A stretch of 6,004 bases of DNA from JAVBPA01 sp031549925. GTDB lineage: Bacteria > Bacillota > Clostridia > Oscillospirales > CAG-272. This document shows, in pieces, positions 1 to 6,004 of the stretch. A program made the position numbers and the translations under genes. Position 1 is the first letter of the stretch, and the number at the start of each line of letters is the position of its first letter. The stretch is taken from assembly GCA_031549925.1 (NCBI GenBank), contig JAVBPA010000063.1, forward strand, positions 1 to 6,004, written 5' to 3'. The notes beneath the pieces are model-generated. The model ran no database searches, was not told the DNA's origin, and saw only the letters and a list, made by a program, of their open reading frames with translations.

Positions 1-26
1 TTTAAAGATACGCCTTTTGTTTTTTT

Positions 27-34
27 AAGGAAAA
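27..34 (+). promoter_or_regulatory. Ribosome binding site of the DUF512 gene
   Basis: The purine run AAGGAAAA follows a T-rich stretch and ends 6 bases before the ATG at 41, with the AAGGA core about 9 bases away. This spacing supports the ATG at 41 as the true start. Only 40 bases lie upstream, so no promoter can be judged. Confidence 0.7.
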
Positions 35-40
35 CACCAA

Positions 41-1363
41 ATGGTAAAAATTTTCGATGTTATAAGCGGTTCCGCCGCGGCAGAATCCGGTATTTTGCCG
101 GGTGATTATCTTATATCGATAAACGGGCACAATATAAATGACATTTTAGATTATAGCTTTTATATTACTGTAAAAAAAATTGAACTCCGGCTTCACCGTA
201 TGGGTGAGGTTTTTGAGATAACAATTAAAAAGAATGAATATGCCGATATCGGTTTGCAATTTGAAACATTTTTAATGGACGAAAAGCAGTCATGCCGGAA
301 CAAATGTATTTTTTGTTTTGTCGATCAAAATCCCCCGGGAATGCGGGAAACACTGTATTTCAAAGACGACGATACAAGGCTTTCTTTTTTACACGGTAAT
401 TATGTAACTTTAACTAATTTGTCGGAAGAAGATATAAGCCGTATCGAAATGATGAAAACTTCCCCGATAAATATTTCTGTTCATACAACCGATCCGGATT
501 TGCGTATAAGAATGCTTAACAATAAAAAAGCCGGTCATATTCTTGATATAATGCGCCGTTTCGCAAAAGCAAACATCAAAATGAATTGTCAAATAGTTCT
601 TTGCAAAAATGTAAACGACAAAAAAAATTTGGATAAAACGATGGAAGACCTGACTCAATTATACCCCGGTGTAAACAGTGTTTCTGTTGTTCCCGCGGGG
701 ATTACCTGCCACAGAAAAAATTTATTTCCGCTGGAAATGTATACGCCCGAGGAAAGCAAAGCCATAATAAATCAAGTGGAAGAATTTTCATCGATATGCA
801 AGAAAAAATACGGAACAAGAATATTTTTTTGCGCCGACGAATTATACATAAGAGCCGGTCTCCCGTACAAAAACGAAAAATTTTATGAGGGATATCCGCA
901 AATTGAAAACGGAGTCGGTATGCTCACCTCAATGAGGACAGAATTCGATGAAGAGTTAAAAAATTTAAACAAATATGATTTAAATAAAAAACGAAATGTA
1001 TCAATCGCAACAGGGATTGCCGCTTTCGAATTTATATCGGGACTTGTAGATATACTCTTATCGAAATGCCCTAATCTGTATTGTTCGGTATATCCGATAA
1101 AAAATAATTTTTACGGACAAAATATCACTGTTGCCGGTCTTATAGTCGGTTCCGATATAAAAGAACAGCTTGCGGGGAAAAAGCTTGGTAAATATCTATT
1201 TTTACCTGCTTCGATGATAAAACACTCCGAAACGGATACAAATGAACCCGATTTATTTTTAGACGGCACTACTCCGGCTAATTTGGAATGGGCACTCGAT
1301 ACGGAAATTCGGTTTATTGAAAACAACGGAGCGGAATTTATAAGAAAGATATTATCTGATTGA
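41..1363 (+). CDS. DUF512 family protein: PDZ-like domain plus radical-SAM-like FeS domain
   Basis: A complete 440-residue protein of the DUF512 / TIGR03279 type, whose reaction is not known. Residues about 1-60 form a PDZ-like domain (SGILPGDYLISINGHNI at 17-33), normally a peptide-binding fold. Residues 85-92 carry three cysteines spaced CX3CX2C (C85, C89, C92), the radical-SAM pattern for a 4Fe-4S cluster that binds S-adenosylmethionine. Other blocks typical of the family are LHGNYVTLTN at 117-126, ISVHTTDP at 145-152, VSVVPAGIT at 214-222, ADELY at 265-269, ENGVGM at 289-294, and the C-terminal DUF512 segment with GQNITVAGLIVGSDI at 359-373 and LFLDGT at 405-410. Further cysteines (C183, C188, C223, C253, C264) could bind a second cluster, which is inference. 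No signal peptide or membrane segment is seen, so it is probably cytosolic. It lies directly upstream of der, as in many Clostridia, which hints at a link to translation or ribosome assembly without proving one. Length and motifs look intact. Family assignment is firm; function is open. Confidence 0.9.
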   Translation: MVKIFDVISGSAAAESGILPGDYLISINGHNINDILDYSFYITVKKIELRLHRMGEVFEITIKKNEYADIGLQFETFLMDEKQSCRNKCIFCFVDQNPPGMRETLYFKDDDTRLSFLHGNYVTLTNLSEEDISRIEMMKTSPINISVHTTDPDLRIRMLNNKKAGHILDIMRRFAKANIKMNCQIVLCKNVNDKKNLDKTMEDLTQLYPGVNSVSVVPAGITCHRKNLFPLEMYTPEESKAIINQVEEFSSICKKKYGTRIFFCADELYIRAGLPYKNEKFYEGYPQIENGVGMLTSMRTEFDEELKNLNKYDLNKKRNVSIATGIAAFEFISGLVDILLSKCPNLYCSVYPIKNNFYGQNITVAGLIVGSDIKEQLAGKKLGKYLFLPASMIKHSETDTNEPDLFLDGTTPANLEWALDTEIRFIENNGAEFIRKILSD

Positions 1364-1389
1364 TTTTTTTCGGCAAAACAACTTATAAT
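1360..1389 (+). promoter_or_regulatory. Possible sigma-A promoter upstream of der
   Basis: TTGATT at 1360-1365 and a perfect TATAAT at 1384-1389 are separated by 18 bases, in the gap between the DUF512 gene and der. The -35 overlaps the DUF512 stop codon. A second, weaker pair lies downstream: TTGAAA at 1403-1408 and TTTAAT at 1425-1430, 16 bases apart. In DNA this AT-rich such matches arise by chance, so either could be spurious. A promoter here would let der-plsY be transcribed independently of the upstream gene. Confidence 0.3.
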
Positions 1390-1473
1390 AAATTTAAAAC
1401 CGTTGAAAGCTTTAAATACTGATTTTTAATAAATTATAAAACGGATTATTTTAAGCTTGATTTACTAAAAATG

Positions 1474-1482
1474 AAGGGAGGG
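1474..1482 (+). promoter_or_regulatory. Ribosome binding site that decides the der start
   Basis: AAGGGAGGG is the only good Shine-Dalgarno sequence near the start of der. It lies inside the first codons of a longer frame that could begin at ATG 1471, and no comparable site precedes 1471. It sits 12 bases before ATG 1495. An in-frame TTG at 1483 is too close to be served by it. The site therefore points to 1495. Confidence 0.7.
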
Positions 1483-1494
1483 TTGTATTTTACA

Positions 1495-2820
1495 ATGAGA
1501 AATCCGATTATAGCAATTGTGGGACGTCCTAATGTAGGAAAAAGTTCGTTTTTTAATAAACTCGCGGGAAGCCGCATAGCCATTGTTGAAAATATTCCCG
1601 GAGTTACACGCGACAGAATATATTTTGATATAGAATGGAACGGCCGTACTTTAACATTTATCGATACAGGCGGAATAGAGCCTAAAACCGATGATGTCAT
1701 ATACCGCCATATGCGCGAACAGGCGCAAATCGCTATCGATACCGCAGACGTGATAATATTTATGACCGATGTTACGGAAGGTCTTACACCCGACGACCGG
1801 GATATTTACAATTTACTTCAAAGAAGCGGTAAGCCGCTGATAATCGCTGTCAATAAAGTTGATAAAATCGGTTCGCTCCCTCTGGAATTTTATGAATTTT
1901 ACGAACTCGGAGCAGAGGAAGATCCCATAGCACTTTCCTCACTGCACGGAACAGGTTCCGGTGATATACTCGACCGCGTTATAGAATTGATACCGGAGGA
2001 TACCGGTGAAAAGGAAGACGAAGATGTAATACGCGTAGCTGTTATAGGTAAACCGAATTCCGGTAAAAGTTCGCTTGTTAATAATATACTAGGCGAAAAC
2101 CGCATGATTGTATCCGATATTCCCGGAACTACAAGAGACGCAATTGACAGCCGTGTTGAAAACGAATACGGTAAATTTGTTTTTATAGATACGGCAGGTA
2201 TTCGGAGACAAAGCAGAATAGAAGATAAAATCGAACATTTTTCCGTTCTCCGGGCAAAAACCGCTGTTGAAAGAGCTAACGTTTGTTTAATTATGGTAGA
2301 CGCAAACGAAGGTGTTACAGAACAGGATGAAAAAATCGCGGGACTTGCTCATGAAGCGGGAAAGGCTTCAATAATAGTAGTAAATAAATGGGATACAATA
2401 GAAAAAGACAACGATACGGTAAACAGCTATACTAAAGATGTATATAATTCTCTTGGTTATATGACTTACGCTCCGCTGCTTTTTATATCGGCAAAAACCG
2501 GTCAGAGAGTTCAAAAACTGTTTGAACATATTGTCTATATATACGGTCAGTCTGTTATGCGTATATCAACCGGTATGTTAAACGACGTTTTGAATGACGC
2601 TACCACACGTGTCGAACCTCCGACAGATAAAGGCAAACGTTTGAGAATATATTATATGACACAAACATCCGCCGCACCTCCTACTTTTGTTATATTTTGT
2701 AATGATCCGGAATTGTTCCATTTTTCATACCAAAGATATTTAGAAAACCGTTTGAGGGAAGTATTCGGTTTTAGGGGAACACCTATTCGTTTAGTAATAC
2801 GCGGACGCGGTGAGGAATAG
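1495..2820 (+). CDS. der: Ribosome biogenesis GTPase Der (EngA)
   Basis: Der is an essential bacterial GTPase with two tandem G domains that binds the 50S precursor and helps it mature. From ATG 1495 the protein has 441 residues, usual for the family. G domain 1 shows GRPNVGKS at 10-17, PGVTRD at 35-40, DTGG at 57-60 and NKVD at 120-123. G domain 2 shows GKPNSGKS at 185-192, PGTTRD at 210-215, DTAG at 232-235, NKWD at 297-300 and SAKTG at 332-336. An acidic linker (about 165-177) joins them. The C-terminal KH-like domain runs from about 352 and ends in TPIRLVIRGRGEE. All nucleotide-binding motifs are intact in both domains. An upstream in-frame ATG at 1471 would add eight residues, but the ribosome binding site falls within that extension and Der proteins normally begin just before the first G1 strand, so 1495 is preferred. 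The next gene, plsY, starts 5 bases after the stop, so the two are surely cotranscribed. Identification is essentially certain. Confidence 0.97.
   Translation: MRNPIIAIVGRPNVGKSSFFNKLAGSRIAIVENIPGVTRDRIYFDIEWNGRTLTFIDTGGIEPKTDDVIYRHMREQAQIAIDTADVIIFMTDVTEGLTPDDRDIYNLLQRSGKPLIIAVNKVDKIGSLPLEFYEFYELGAEEDPIALSSLHGTGSGDILDRVIELIPEDTGEKEDEDVIRVAVIGKPNSGKSSLVNNILGENRMIVSDIPGTTRDAIDSRVENEYGKFVFIDTAGIRRQSRIEDKIEHFSVLRAKTAVERANVCLIMVDANEGVTEQDEKIAGLAHEAGKASIIVVNKWDTIEKDNDTVNSYTKDVYNSLGYMTYAPLLFISAKTGQRVQKLFEHIVYIYGQSVMRISTGMLNDVLNDATTRVEPPTDKGKRLRIYYMTQTSAAPPTFVIFCNDPELFHFSYQRYLENRLREVFGFRGTPIRLVIRGRGEE
2812..2817 (+). promoter_or_regulatory. plsY ribosome binding site within the end of der
   Basis: GAGGAA overlaps the last der codons just before its TAG stop and ends 8 bases before the plsY ATG at 2826. 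The arrangement suggests translational coupling: ribosomes finishing der can reinitiate on plsY. Confidence 0.7.
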
Positions 2821-2825
2821 TTTTT

Positions 2826-3533
2826 ATGGTAGAATATACTTTAAAAAATATTTTGGAGTTCGGTTTTGTTCCCATAGCAGGCAATAATAACGGATGGAAT
2901 TTTATAGTTATCGTTTTAACGTATGTTTTATGCGGTTTAATCGCATATTTGCTCGGCAGTTTGAATTTCGGTATTATTATATCAACTAAAAAATTTAAAG
3001 ATGATATCCGATCTCACGGCAGCGGAAACGCCGGAACTACCAACATGATGCGGACATACGGAAAAACCGCCGCTTTATTTACTATATTGGGTGATTTTTT
3101 AAAAGCTGTTGTCGCAATTTTCATTGTCGGACGTTTACTCGGCGGAAATTACGGATCATATATCGCAGGTTTGGGCTGTGTGCTGGGACATTGTTTCCCC
3201 CTTTATTACAAATTCCGCGGGGGAAAAGGCGTTGCTGTTATGGCAATGATGGTACTCTGCACAAATCCGCTGGTTTTCGCGGTACTGTTAGTTATGTTCG
3301 TATTAATAGTAGGTTTTACTAAATATATATCACTCGGCTCAATTATTTGTATGCTGATTTATCCCTTGATTCTATATCGTTTCAGCGGAGCCGGAATTCC
3401 GATTATAATATCTGTAATATTAGCTTTGTTAATTATATTTTTACACAGAACAAACATTACCCGTTTACGTGAAGGTACGGAGAGCAAATTTTCGTTTAAA
3501 AGCAAAGAAAAAATAAATAAAACGAAATCTTAA
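2826..3533 (+). CDS. plsY: Glycerol-3-phosphate acyltransferase PlsY (acyl-phosphate dependent)
   Basis: PlsY is an integral membrane enzyme that transfers an acyl group from acyl-phosphate (made by PlsX) to sn-glycerol 3-phosphate, giving lysophosphatidic acid, the first step of phospholipid synthesis in most Gram-positive bacteria. The 235-residue protein has the three signature blocks: SHGSGNAGTTNMMR at 63-76, GHCFPLYYKFRGGKGVA at 121-137 and HRTNITRLREGTE at 207-219. GSLNFGII at 44-51 matches the usual glycine-rich end of the first helix. Hydrophobic segments at about 26-52, 82-104, 108-127, 138-165, 168-185 and 190-206 are consistent with a polytopic protein. It carries about 25 residues before the first membrane helix, somewhat longer than common PlsY proteins of about 200 residues, and a lysine-rich tail (SFKSKEKINKTKS). 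The start is backed by the well-spaced GAGGA. It is coupled to der. In many Clostridia gpsA, which makes the glycerol 3-phosphate, comes next; here it does not. Confidence 0.95.
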   Translation: MVEYTLKNILEFGFVPIAGNNNGWNFIVIVLTYVLCGLIAYLLGSLNFGIIISTKKFKDDIRSHGSGNAGTTNMMRTYGKTAALFTILGDFLKAVVAIFIVGRLLGGNYGSYIAGLGCVLGHCFPLYYKFRGGKGVAVMAMMVLCTNPLVFAVLLVMFVLIVGFTKYISLGSIICMLIYPLILYRFSGAGIPIIISVILALLIIFLHRTNITRLREGTESKFSFKSKEKINKTKS

Positions 3534-3537
3534 ACAG

Positions 3538-3557
3538 ATAATAATTAAAATTATTAT
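3538..3557 (+). repeat. Perfect AT-only inverted repeat, possible operator
   Basis: Arms ATAATAATT (3538-3546) and AATTATTAT (3549-3557) are exact reverse complements around a 2-base centre. The repeat starts 4 bases after the plsY stop and ends 37 bases before the regulator's ATG. It contains no G or C and no following T-run, so it is a poor terminator. Its position fits an operator for the HTH protein encoded just downstream. A TATAAA at 3555-3560 overlaps its right edge and could be a -10 box that a bound repressor would cover; no good -35 is seen. Symmetry in AT-only DNA can be chance. Confidence 0.35.
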
Positions 3558-3575
3558 AAATTAAACATTACAACG

Positions 3576-3582
3576 AAAGGAG
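3576..3582 (+). promoter_or_regulatory. Ribosome binding site of the XRE-cupin gene
   Basis: AAAGGAG is a near-perfect Shine-Dalgarno sequence 12 bases before ATG 3595. Being strong and independent of plsY, it fits initiation of a new translational unit. Confidence 0.75.
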
Positions 3583-3594
3583 ACTGAAGTAAAA

Positions 3595-4161
3595 ATGATA
3601 CCTCAGGTGATACAAATAGCAGCCAGAATACGTGAGCTGCGCGAAATTCTTGAAATCGAAATATCTGAAATATCCGCTTCTATTGATGTGACAGACGAAG
3701 TCTATATGTCGTATGAAAGCGGTGAATGTGATATTCCGATAGGTAAATTATATCTGATAGCAAATGCACTTCATGCTGATCCGACACTTCTGCTTGTCGG
3801 CGATAGTCCGCGAATGGTCGATTACACAATAATAAGAAGAGGAAACGGCGTATCCGTGGAAAGATATGCAGGTTATCGTTTTACTTCTCTCGCATATAAT
3901 TACATCGGACGTGAAATGGAACCGATGATAGTATCCCTTGAACCGGACGATATGCGTCCGAAATTGGTTACACACGTGGGACAGGAATTTAACTATGTCC
4001 TTGAGGGAAGTATTGCTGTGACATTACGTGATAAGGAATATGTTCTTAACACGGGAGACAGCATATATTTTAATCCTGCGATAGAACACGGTCAGCGTGC
4101 TATCGGGGGTAAAAGCGCAAAATTCTTGACCGTAATCAATGAAACGGGGATAAAAAAATGA
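3595..4161 (+). CDS. XRE-family helix-turn-helix regulator with C-terminal cupin domain
   Basis: A 188-residue two-domain regulator. Residues about 9-67 form a Cro/C1-type helix-turn-helix: RIRELREILEIEISEIS, then SYESGECDIPIGKLYLIANAL, ending in DPTLLL. Residues about 108-182 form a small beta-barrel cupin_2 domain. In cupin motif 1, H127, E131 and G138 fit the second half of the HXH-X3-E-X6-G pattern, but the first histidine position is V125. Motif 2 is GDSIYFNPAIEH (154-165), giving H165. Metal binding is thus possible with three ligands but may be altered. In this family the HTH binds an operator and the cupin is thought to sense a small molecule. Its stop codon overlaps the start of the acyl-CoA synthetase gene (ATGA), so the two are cotranscribed and translationally coupled. 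By inference it controls that gene and itself in response to a carboxylate or acyl-CoA, perhaps through the palindrome at 3538-3557. The ligand and the sign of regulation are unknown. Confidence 0.9.
   Translation: MIPQVIQIAARIRELREILEIEISEISASIDVTDEVYMSYESGECDIPIGKLYLIANALHADPTLLLVGDSPRMVDYTIIRRGNGVSVERYAGYRFTSLAYNYIGREMEPMIVSLEPDDMRPKLVTHVGQEFNYVLEGSIAVTLRDKEYVLNTGDSIYFNPAIEHGQRAIGGKSAKFLTVINETGIKK
4146..4150 (+). promoter_or_regulatory. Ribosome binding site of the acyl-CoA synthetase gene
   Basis: GGGGA within the last codons of the regulator gene lies 7 bases before ATG 4158. It is a modest site; together with the ATGA overlap it supports translational coupling and the chosen start. Confidence 0.5.
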
Positions 4162-5846
4162 ACTTACTTTCTAAATTTTTAGAAAAAACAAAATTTGATT
4201 CATACAATGATTTTATAACTAATTATAAATTAAGAATACCGGAAAATTTCAACTTCGGTTATGATATAATAGATGTATATGCTAAAGAAGAACCGGACAA
4301 GCCCGCACTTCTCCATTACAACGACAACGGTGAAGAACCCGTTATAACCAATTACACTTTCGGTGATATTTCACGAATGTCAAATCAAGCCGCTAACTTT
4401 TATAAAAAACATGGAATACGCCGCGGTGATTCGGTTTTATTTATAGTCCGCGAAAGAGTTGAGGCCTGGATTTGTTTTGTAGCGTTAATGAAAATCGGAG
4501 CTGTCGCTATACCTGCTTCATTTCAATTAACTTATGATGATATAATGTATAGATGCAAACTAGCAGATGTTAAAATGATATGCTCGGTTGATGATGCTGA
4601 TCGTATAGAAGCGCTGCAAAAAATGAAAGAAGAATGTTCGCTTGATATAAAAATAGCCATACTCGGAAATAATGTTCCGAATGGCTGGATTGATTATTAT
4701 AAAGAAGCTTATTCGGAAAACACTGAACTTGAACGTGCTATCAACCAAAATGAAGATATCATGCTGATATATTTCACATCAGGCACTACCGGTATGCCAA
4801 AAATGATCGCGCATGATTATACTTACCCGATAGGACATATAACAACCGCAAAATATTGGCAGCAAGTCGAGGACGGAGGGCGTCATCTTACTTATTCAGA
4901 TTCCGGATGGGCAAAATTTACCTGGGGGAAAATTTTCGGCCAGTGGATAGCAGGTACGGAACTTGTAGCATATGACGCAAACCGTTTTTCTTCACAAAAA
5001 TTTCTCGCCGCGATAAACACAATAAAACCGACAACATTATGTGCTCCGCCTACGGTTTTCCGTTCGTTAATTACTGAAGATTTATCCGTATGCGACTTTT
5101 CATCACTGCATCACTGCACCTCCGCCGGCGAACCTCTCAATCCCGAAGTTATACGTAAGTTTGAAAAAGCTTCCGGGCATATAATTCACGAAGGATTCGG
5201 TCAAACTGAATCCACTGTTTTAATCGCAAATTTTGGTTTCGACGAAATAAAATGGGGGTCAATGGGTAAACCTGCTCCTCTGTACAATTTTGATTTGTTT
5301 GACGCTGACAACAATAGCTGTGAAGATGGTATTACAGGTTCGATAGTTATAAAGAATGCTATAGGTAAAAACCGTCCCACTGGCTTGTTCGCAGGTTATG
5401 TAAACAATCAGGAGGCAACGGAAGAATCATTTATCGGGGATACCTACAGTACGCGTGATATGGCTTGGCGTGATTCAGAAGGTTATTTTTGGTTTGAAGG
5501 CCGTGACGATGACGTTATAAAATGTTCCGGATACCGTATCGGACCGTTCGAAGTTGAGAGTGTATTAATGACTCATCCCTCAATCAAGGAATGTGCCGTT
5601 ACCGCGGTTCCCGATCCGCTAAGAGGGCAGATTGTTAAAGCTTCTATAGTTCTACGCGACGGTTGGATCGGAACAGAAGAACTAAAAAAAGAAATACAAA
5701 CCCATGTAAAGAAAAACACAGCTCCTTATAAATATCCGCGTGTTATTGAATTTACAGAAGAACTGCCTAAAACATCGAGCGGAAAAATACGCCGTGCGGA
5801 AATACGGAATCTTGACAAGGTAAAATACGGCGATTTGAAATATTAA
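4158..5846 (+). CDS. AMP-forming acyl-CoA synthetase (ACSM / acetyl-CoA synthetase-like)
   Basis: A complete 562-residue member of the ANL adenylate-forming superfamily. Such enzymes activate a carboxylate with ATP to an acyl-adenylate and transfer it to coenzyme A, releasing AMP and pyrophosphate. Motifs in order: the phosphate-binding loop YFTSGTTGMPK at 205-215; SDSGWAKFTWGKIFGQW at 247-263, typical of medium-chain (ACSM) synthetases and relatives; TSAGEPLNP at 321-329; GFGQTE at 346-351; WGSMGKP at 366-372; D434 in STRDMAW, expected to hold the ribose; the hinge block GRDDDVIKCSGYRIGPFEVE at 448-467; and PKTSSGKIRR at 537-546 with K543, the lysine needed for adenylation. All catalytic residues are present, so it should be active. 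No signal or membrane segment is seen. The substrate could be acetate, a longer fatty acid or an aromatic acid; motifs alone do not decide. It overlaps the XRE-cupin gene by 4 bases, which makes that protein its likely regulator. No intrinsic terminator follows. Confidence 0.93.
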   Translation: MNLLSKFLEKTKFDSYNDFITNYKLRIPENFNFGYDIIDVYAKEEPDKPALLHYNDNGEEPVITNYTFGDISRMSNQAANFYKKHGIRRGDSVLFIVRERVEAWICFVALMKIGAVAIPASFQLTYDDIMYRCKLADVKMICSVDDADRIEALQKMKEECSLDIKIAILGNNVPNGWIDYYKEAYSENTELERAINQNEDIMLIYFTSGTTGMPKMIAHDYTYPIGHITTAKYWQQVEDGGRHLTYSDSGWAKFTWGKIFGQWIAGTELVAYDANRFSSQKFLAAINTIKPTTLCAPPTVFRSLITEDLSVCDFSSLHHCTSAGEPLNPEVIRKFEKASGHIIHEGFGQTESTVLIANFGFDEIKWGSMGKPAPLYNFDLFDADNNSCEDGITGSIVIKNAIGKNRPTGLFAGYVNNQEATEESFIGDTYSTRDMAWRDSEGYFWFEGRDDDVIKCSGYRIGPFEVESVLMTHPSIKECAVTAVPDPLRGQIVKASIVLRDGWIGTEELKKEIQTHVKKNTAPYKYPRVIEFTEELPKTSSGKIRRAEIRNLDKVKYGDLKY

Positions 5847-6004
5847 ATTCGTATAATATAAACACGTAAATTCTCAAAGTAAGATCCACAGTAGGAAGGA
5901 AGTTGATTTAAGCAAGAAAAACGAAGATAAAAAAAGGCGGCCGATAACAAAAAAAGGATAAAAAAGCCGAAAAGATGTTCAAAATATAGTCCGCAAGAGT
6001 AAAG
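5847..6004. other. Right-edge stretch with no intact gene; lysine-rich frame without a start
   Basis: A TATAAT at 5852-5857 lacks a recognisable -35 at proper spacing. AGGAAGGA at 5893-5900 is a strong ribosome-binding-site-like sequence, but the TTG at 5903 is followed after one codon by TAA (5909-5911). The frame through 5908 reads lysine/arginine-rich (LSKKNEDKKRRPITKKG), has no ATG, GTG or TTG in frame, meets TAA at 5959-5961, and is then open to the window end. Runs of 7, 7 and 6 adenines (5929-5935, 5949-5955, 5960-5965) make indels easy. The minus strand has an open frame from the right edge to a stop at 5843-5845, rich in Phe and Leu, probably only the complement of the lysine codons. 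No hairpin-plus-T-run terminator was found. Confidence 0.4.

Noticed and set aside
1..26. Possible tail of an upstream intrinsic terminator (AAAG...CTTT then a T-run)
   Set aside because: The stem would be only 4 base pairs, with no GC-rich core, and the T-run directly precedes the ribosome binding site. The upstream flank is missing, so it cannot be supported.
410..658. Minus-strand open frame of 82 codons inside the DUF512 gene
   Set aside because: It lies wholly antisense to a well-supported gene, has no ribosome binding site context or recognisable motif, and its composition (Phe, Ile, Tyr, His) is what the complement of a Lys/Asn-rich AT gene gives.
1407..1458. Two AAGCTT sites with partly complementary flanks, and CCGTT (1400-1404) against AACGG (1440-1444), as hairpin stems in the gap before der
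   Set aside because: The stems are short, imperfect or separated by loops of about 35-40 bases, and no T-run follows. Such pairs are expected in AT-rich DNA.
1446..1700. Minus-strand open frame of 84 codons over the start of der
   Set aside because: It mirrors the conserved first G domain of Der on the other strand and shows no family feature of its own.
3748..3975. Minus-strand open frame of 75 codons inside the XRE-cupin gene
   Set aside because: It is antisense to a complete two-domain regulator and has no motif or initiation signal; a chance frame.
5812..5857. Consensus TTGACA (5812-5817) with TATAAT (5852-5857) as a promoter at the end of the acyl-CoA synthetase gene
   Set aside because: The spacing is 34 bases, far outside the 16-19 usable range. 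TTGACA lies in coding sequence, and the nearer TTGAAA at 5835 is only 11 bases from the TATAAT.

Overview
The window looks like chromosomal DNA of a low-GC Firmicute, most likely a member of the Clostridia. The grounds are AT-rich sequence with A/T-ending codons, strong AGGAGG-type ribosome binding sites, all intact genes on one strand, and the consecutive set DUF512 radical-SAM-like protein / der / plsY, a gene order familiar from clostridial genomes. Species cannot be named from the sequence alone. Five complete protein genes fill almost the whole window. No rRNA, tRNA, CRISPR array, insertion sequence or phage gene is visible, and no gene-free stretch exceeds 300 bases.

Layout. Positions 41-1363 encode a PDZ + FeS-cluster DUF512 protein of unknown reaction. 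A 131-base AT-rich gap follows, with possible promoter elements. Positions 1495-2820 encode the double GTPase Der (EngA), which acts in 50S ribosome assembly. Five bases later, 2826-3533 encode the membrane acyltransferase PlsY, first step of phospholipid synthesis, with its ribosome binding site inside the end of der. A 61-base gap carries a perfect AT-only inverted repeat at 3538-3557. Then comes a two-gene unit: an XRE helix-turn-helix + cupin regulator (3595-4161) overlapping by 4 bases (ATGA) an AMP-forming acyl-CoA synthetase of the ACSM/acetyl-CoA synthetase-like type (4158-5846). The last 158 bases hold no intact gene. They contain a ribosome-binding-site-like AGGAAGGA followed by a lysine-rich frame with no usable start and an in-frame stop.

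How the genes fit together. The first three are growth-linked housekeeping genes (translation and membrane lipid). The regulator/synthetase pair is best read as a separate, locally controlled module: the cupin may sense a carboxylate or its acyl-CoA and set expression of the synthetase. Fatty-acid activation next to plsY invites a lipid link, but the substrate is not readable from sequence.

Novelty. This is mostly an ordinary region. I do not see a convincing new system. The points most worth a second look are the XRE-cupin/acyl-CoA synthetase module with its upstream palindrome, the uncharacterised DUF512 protein fixed beside der, and the damaged or unstarted lysine-rich frame at the right edge.
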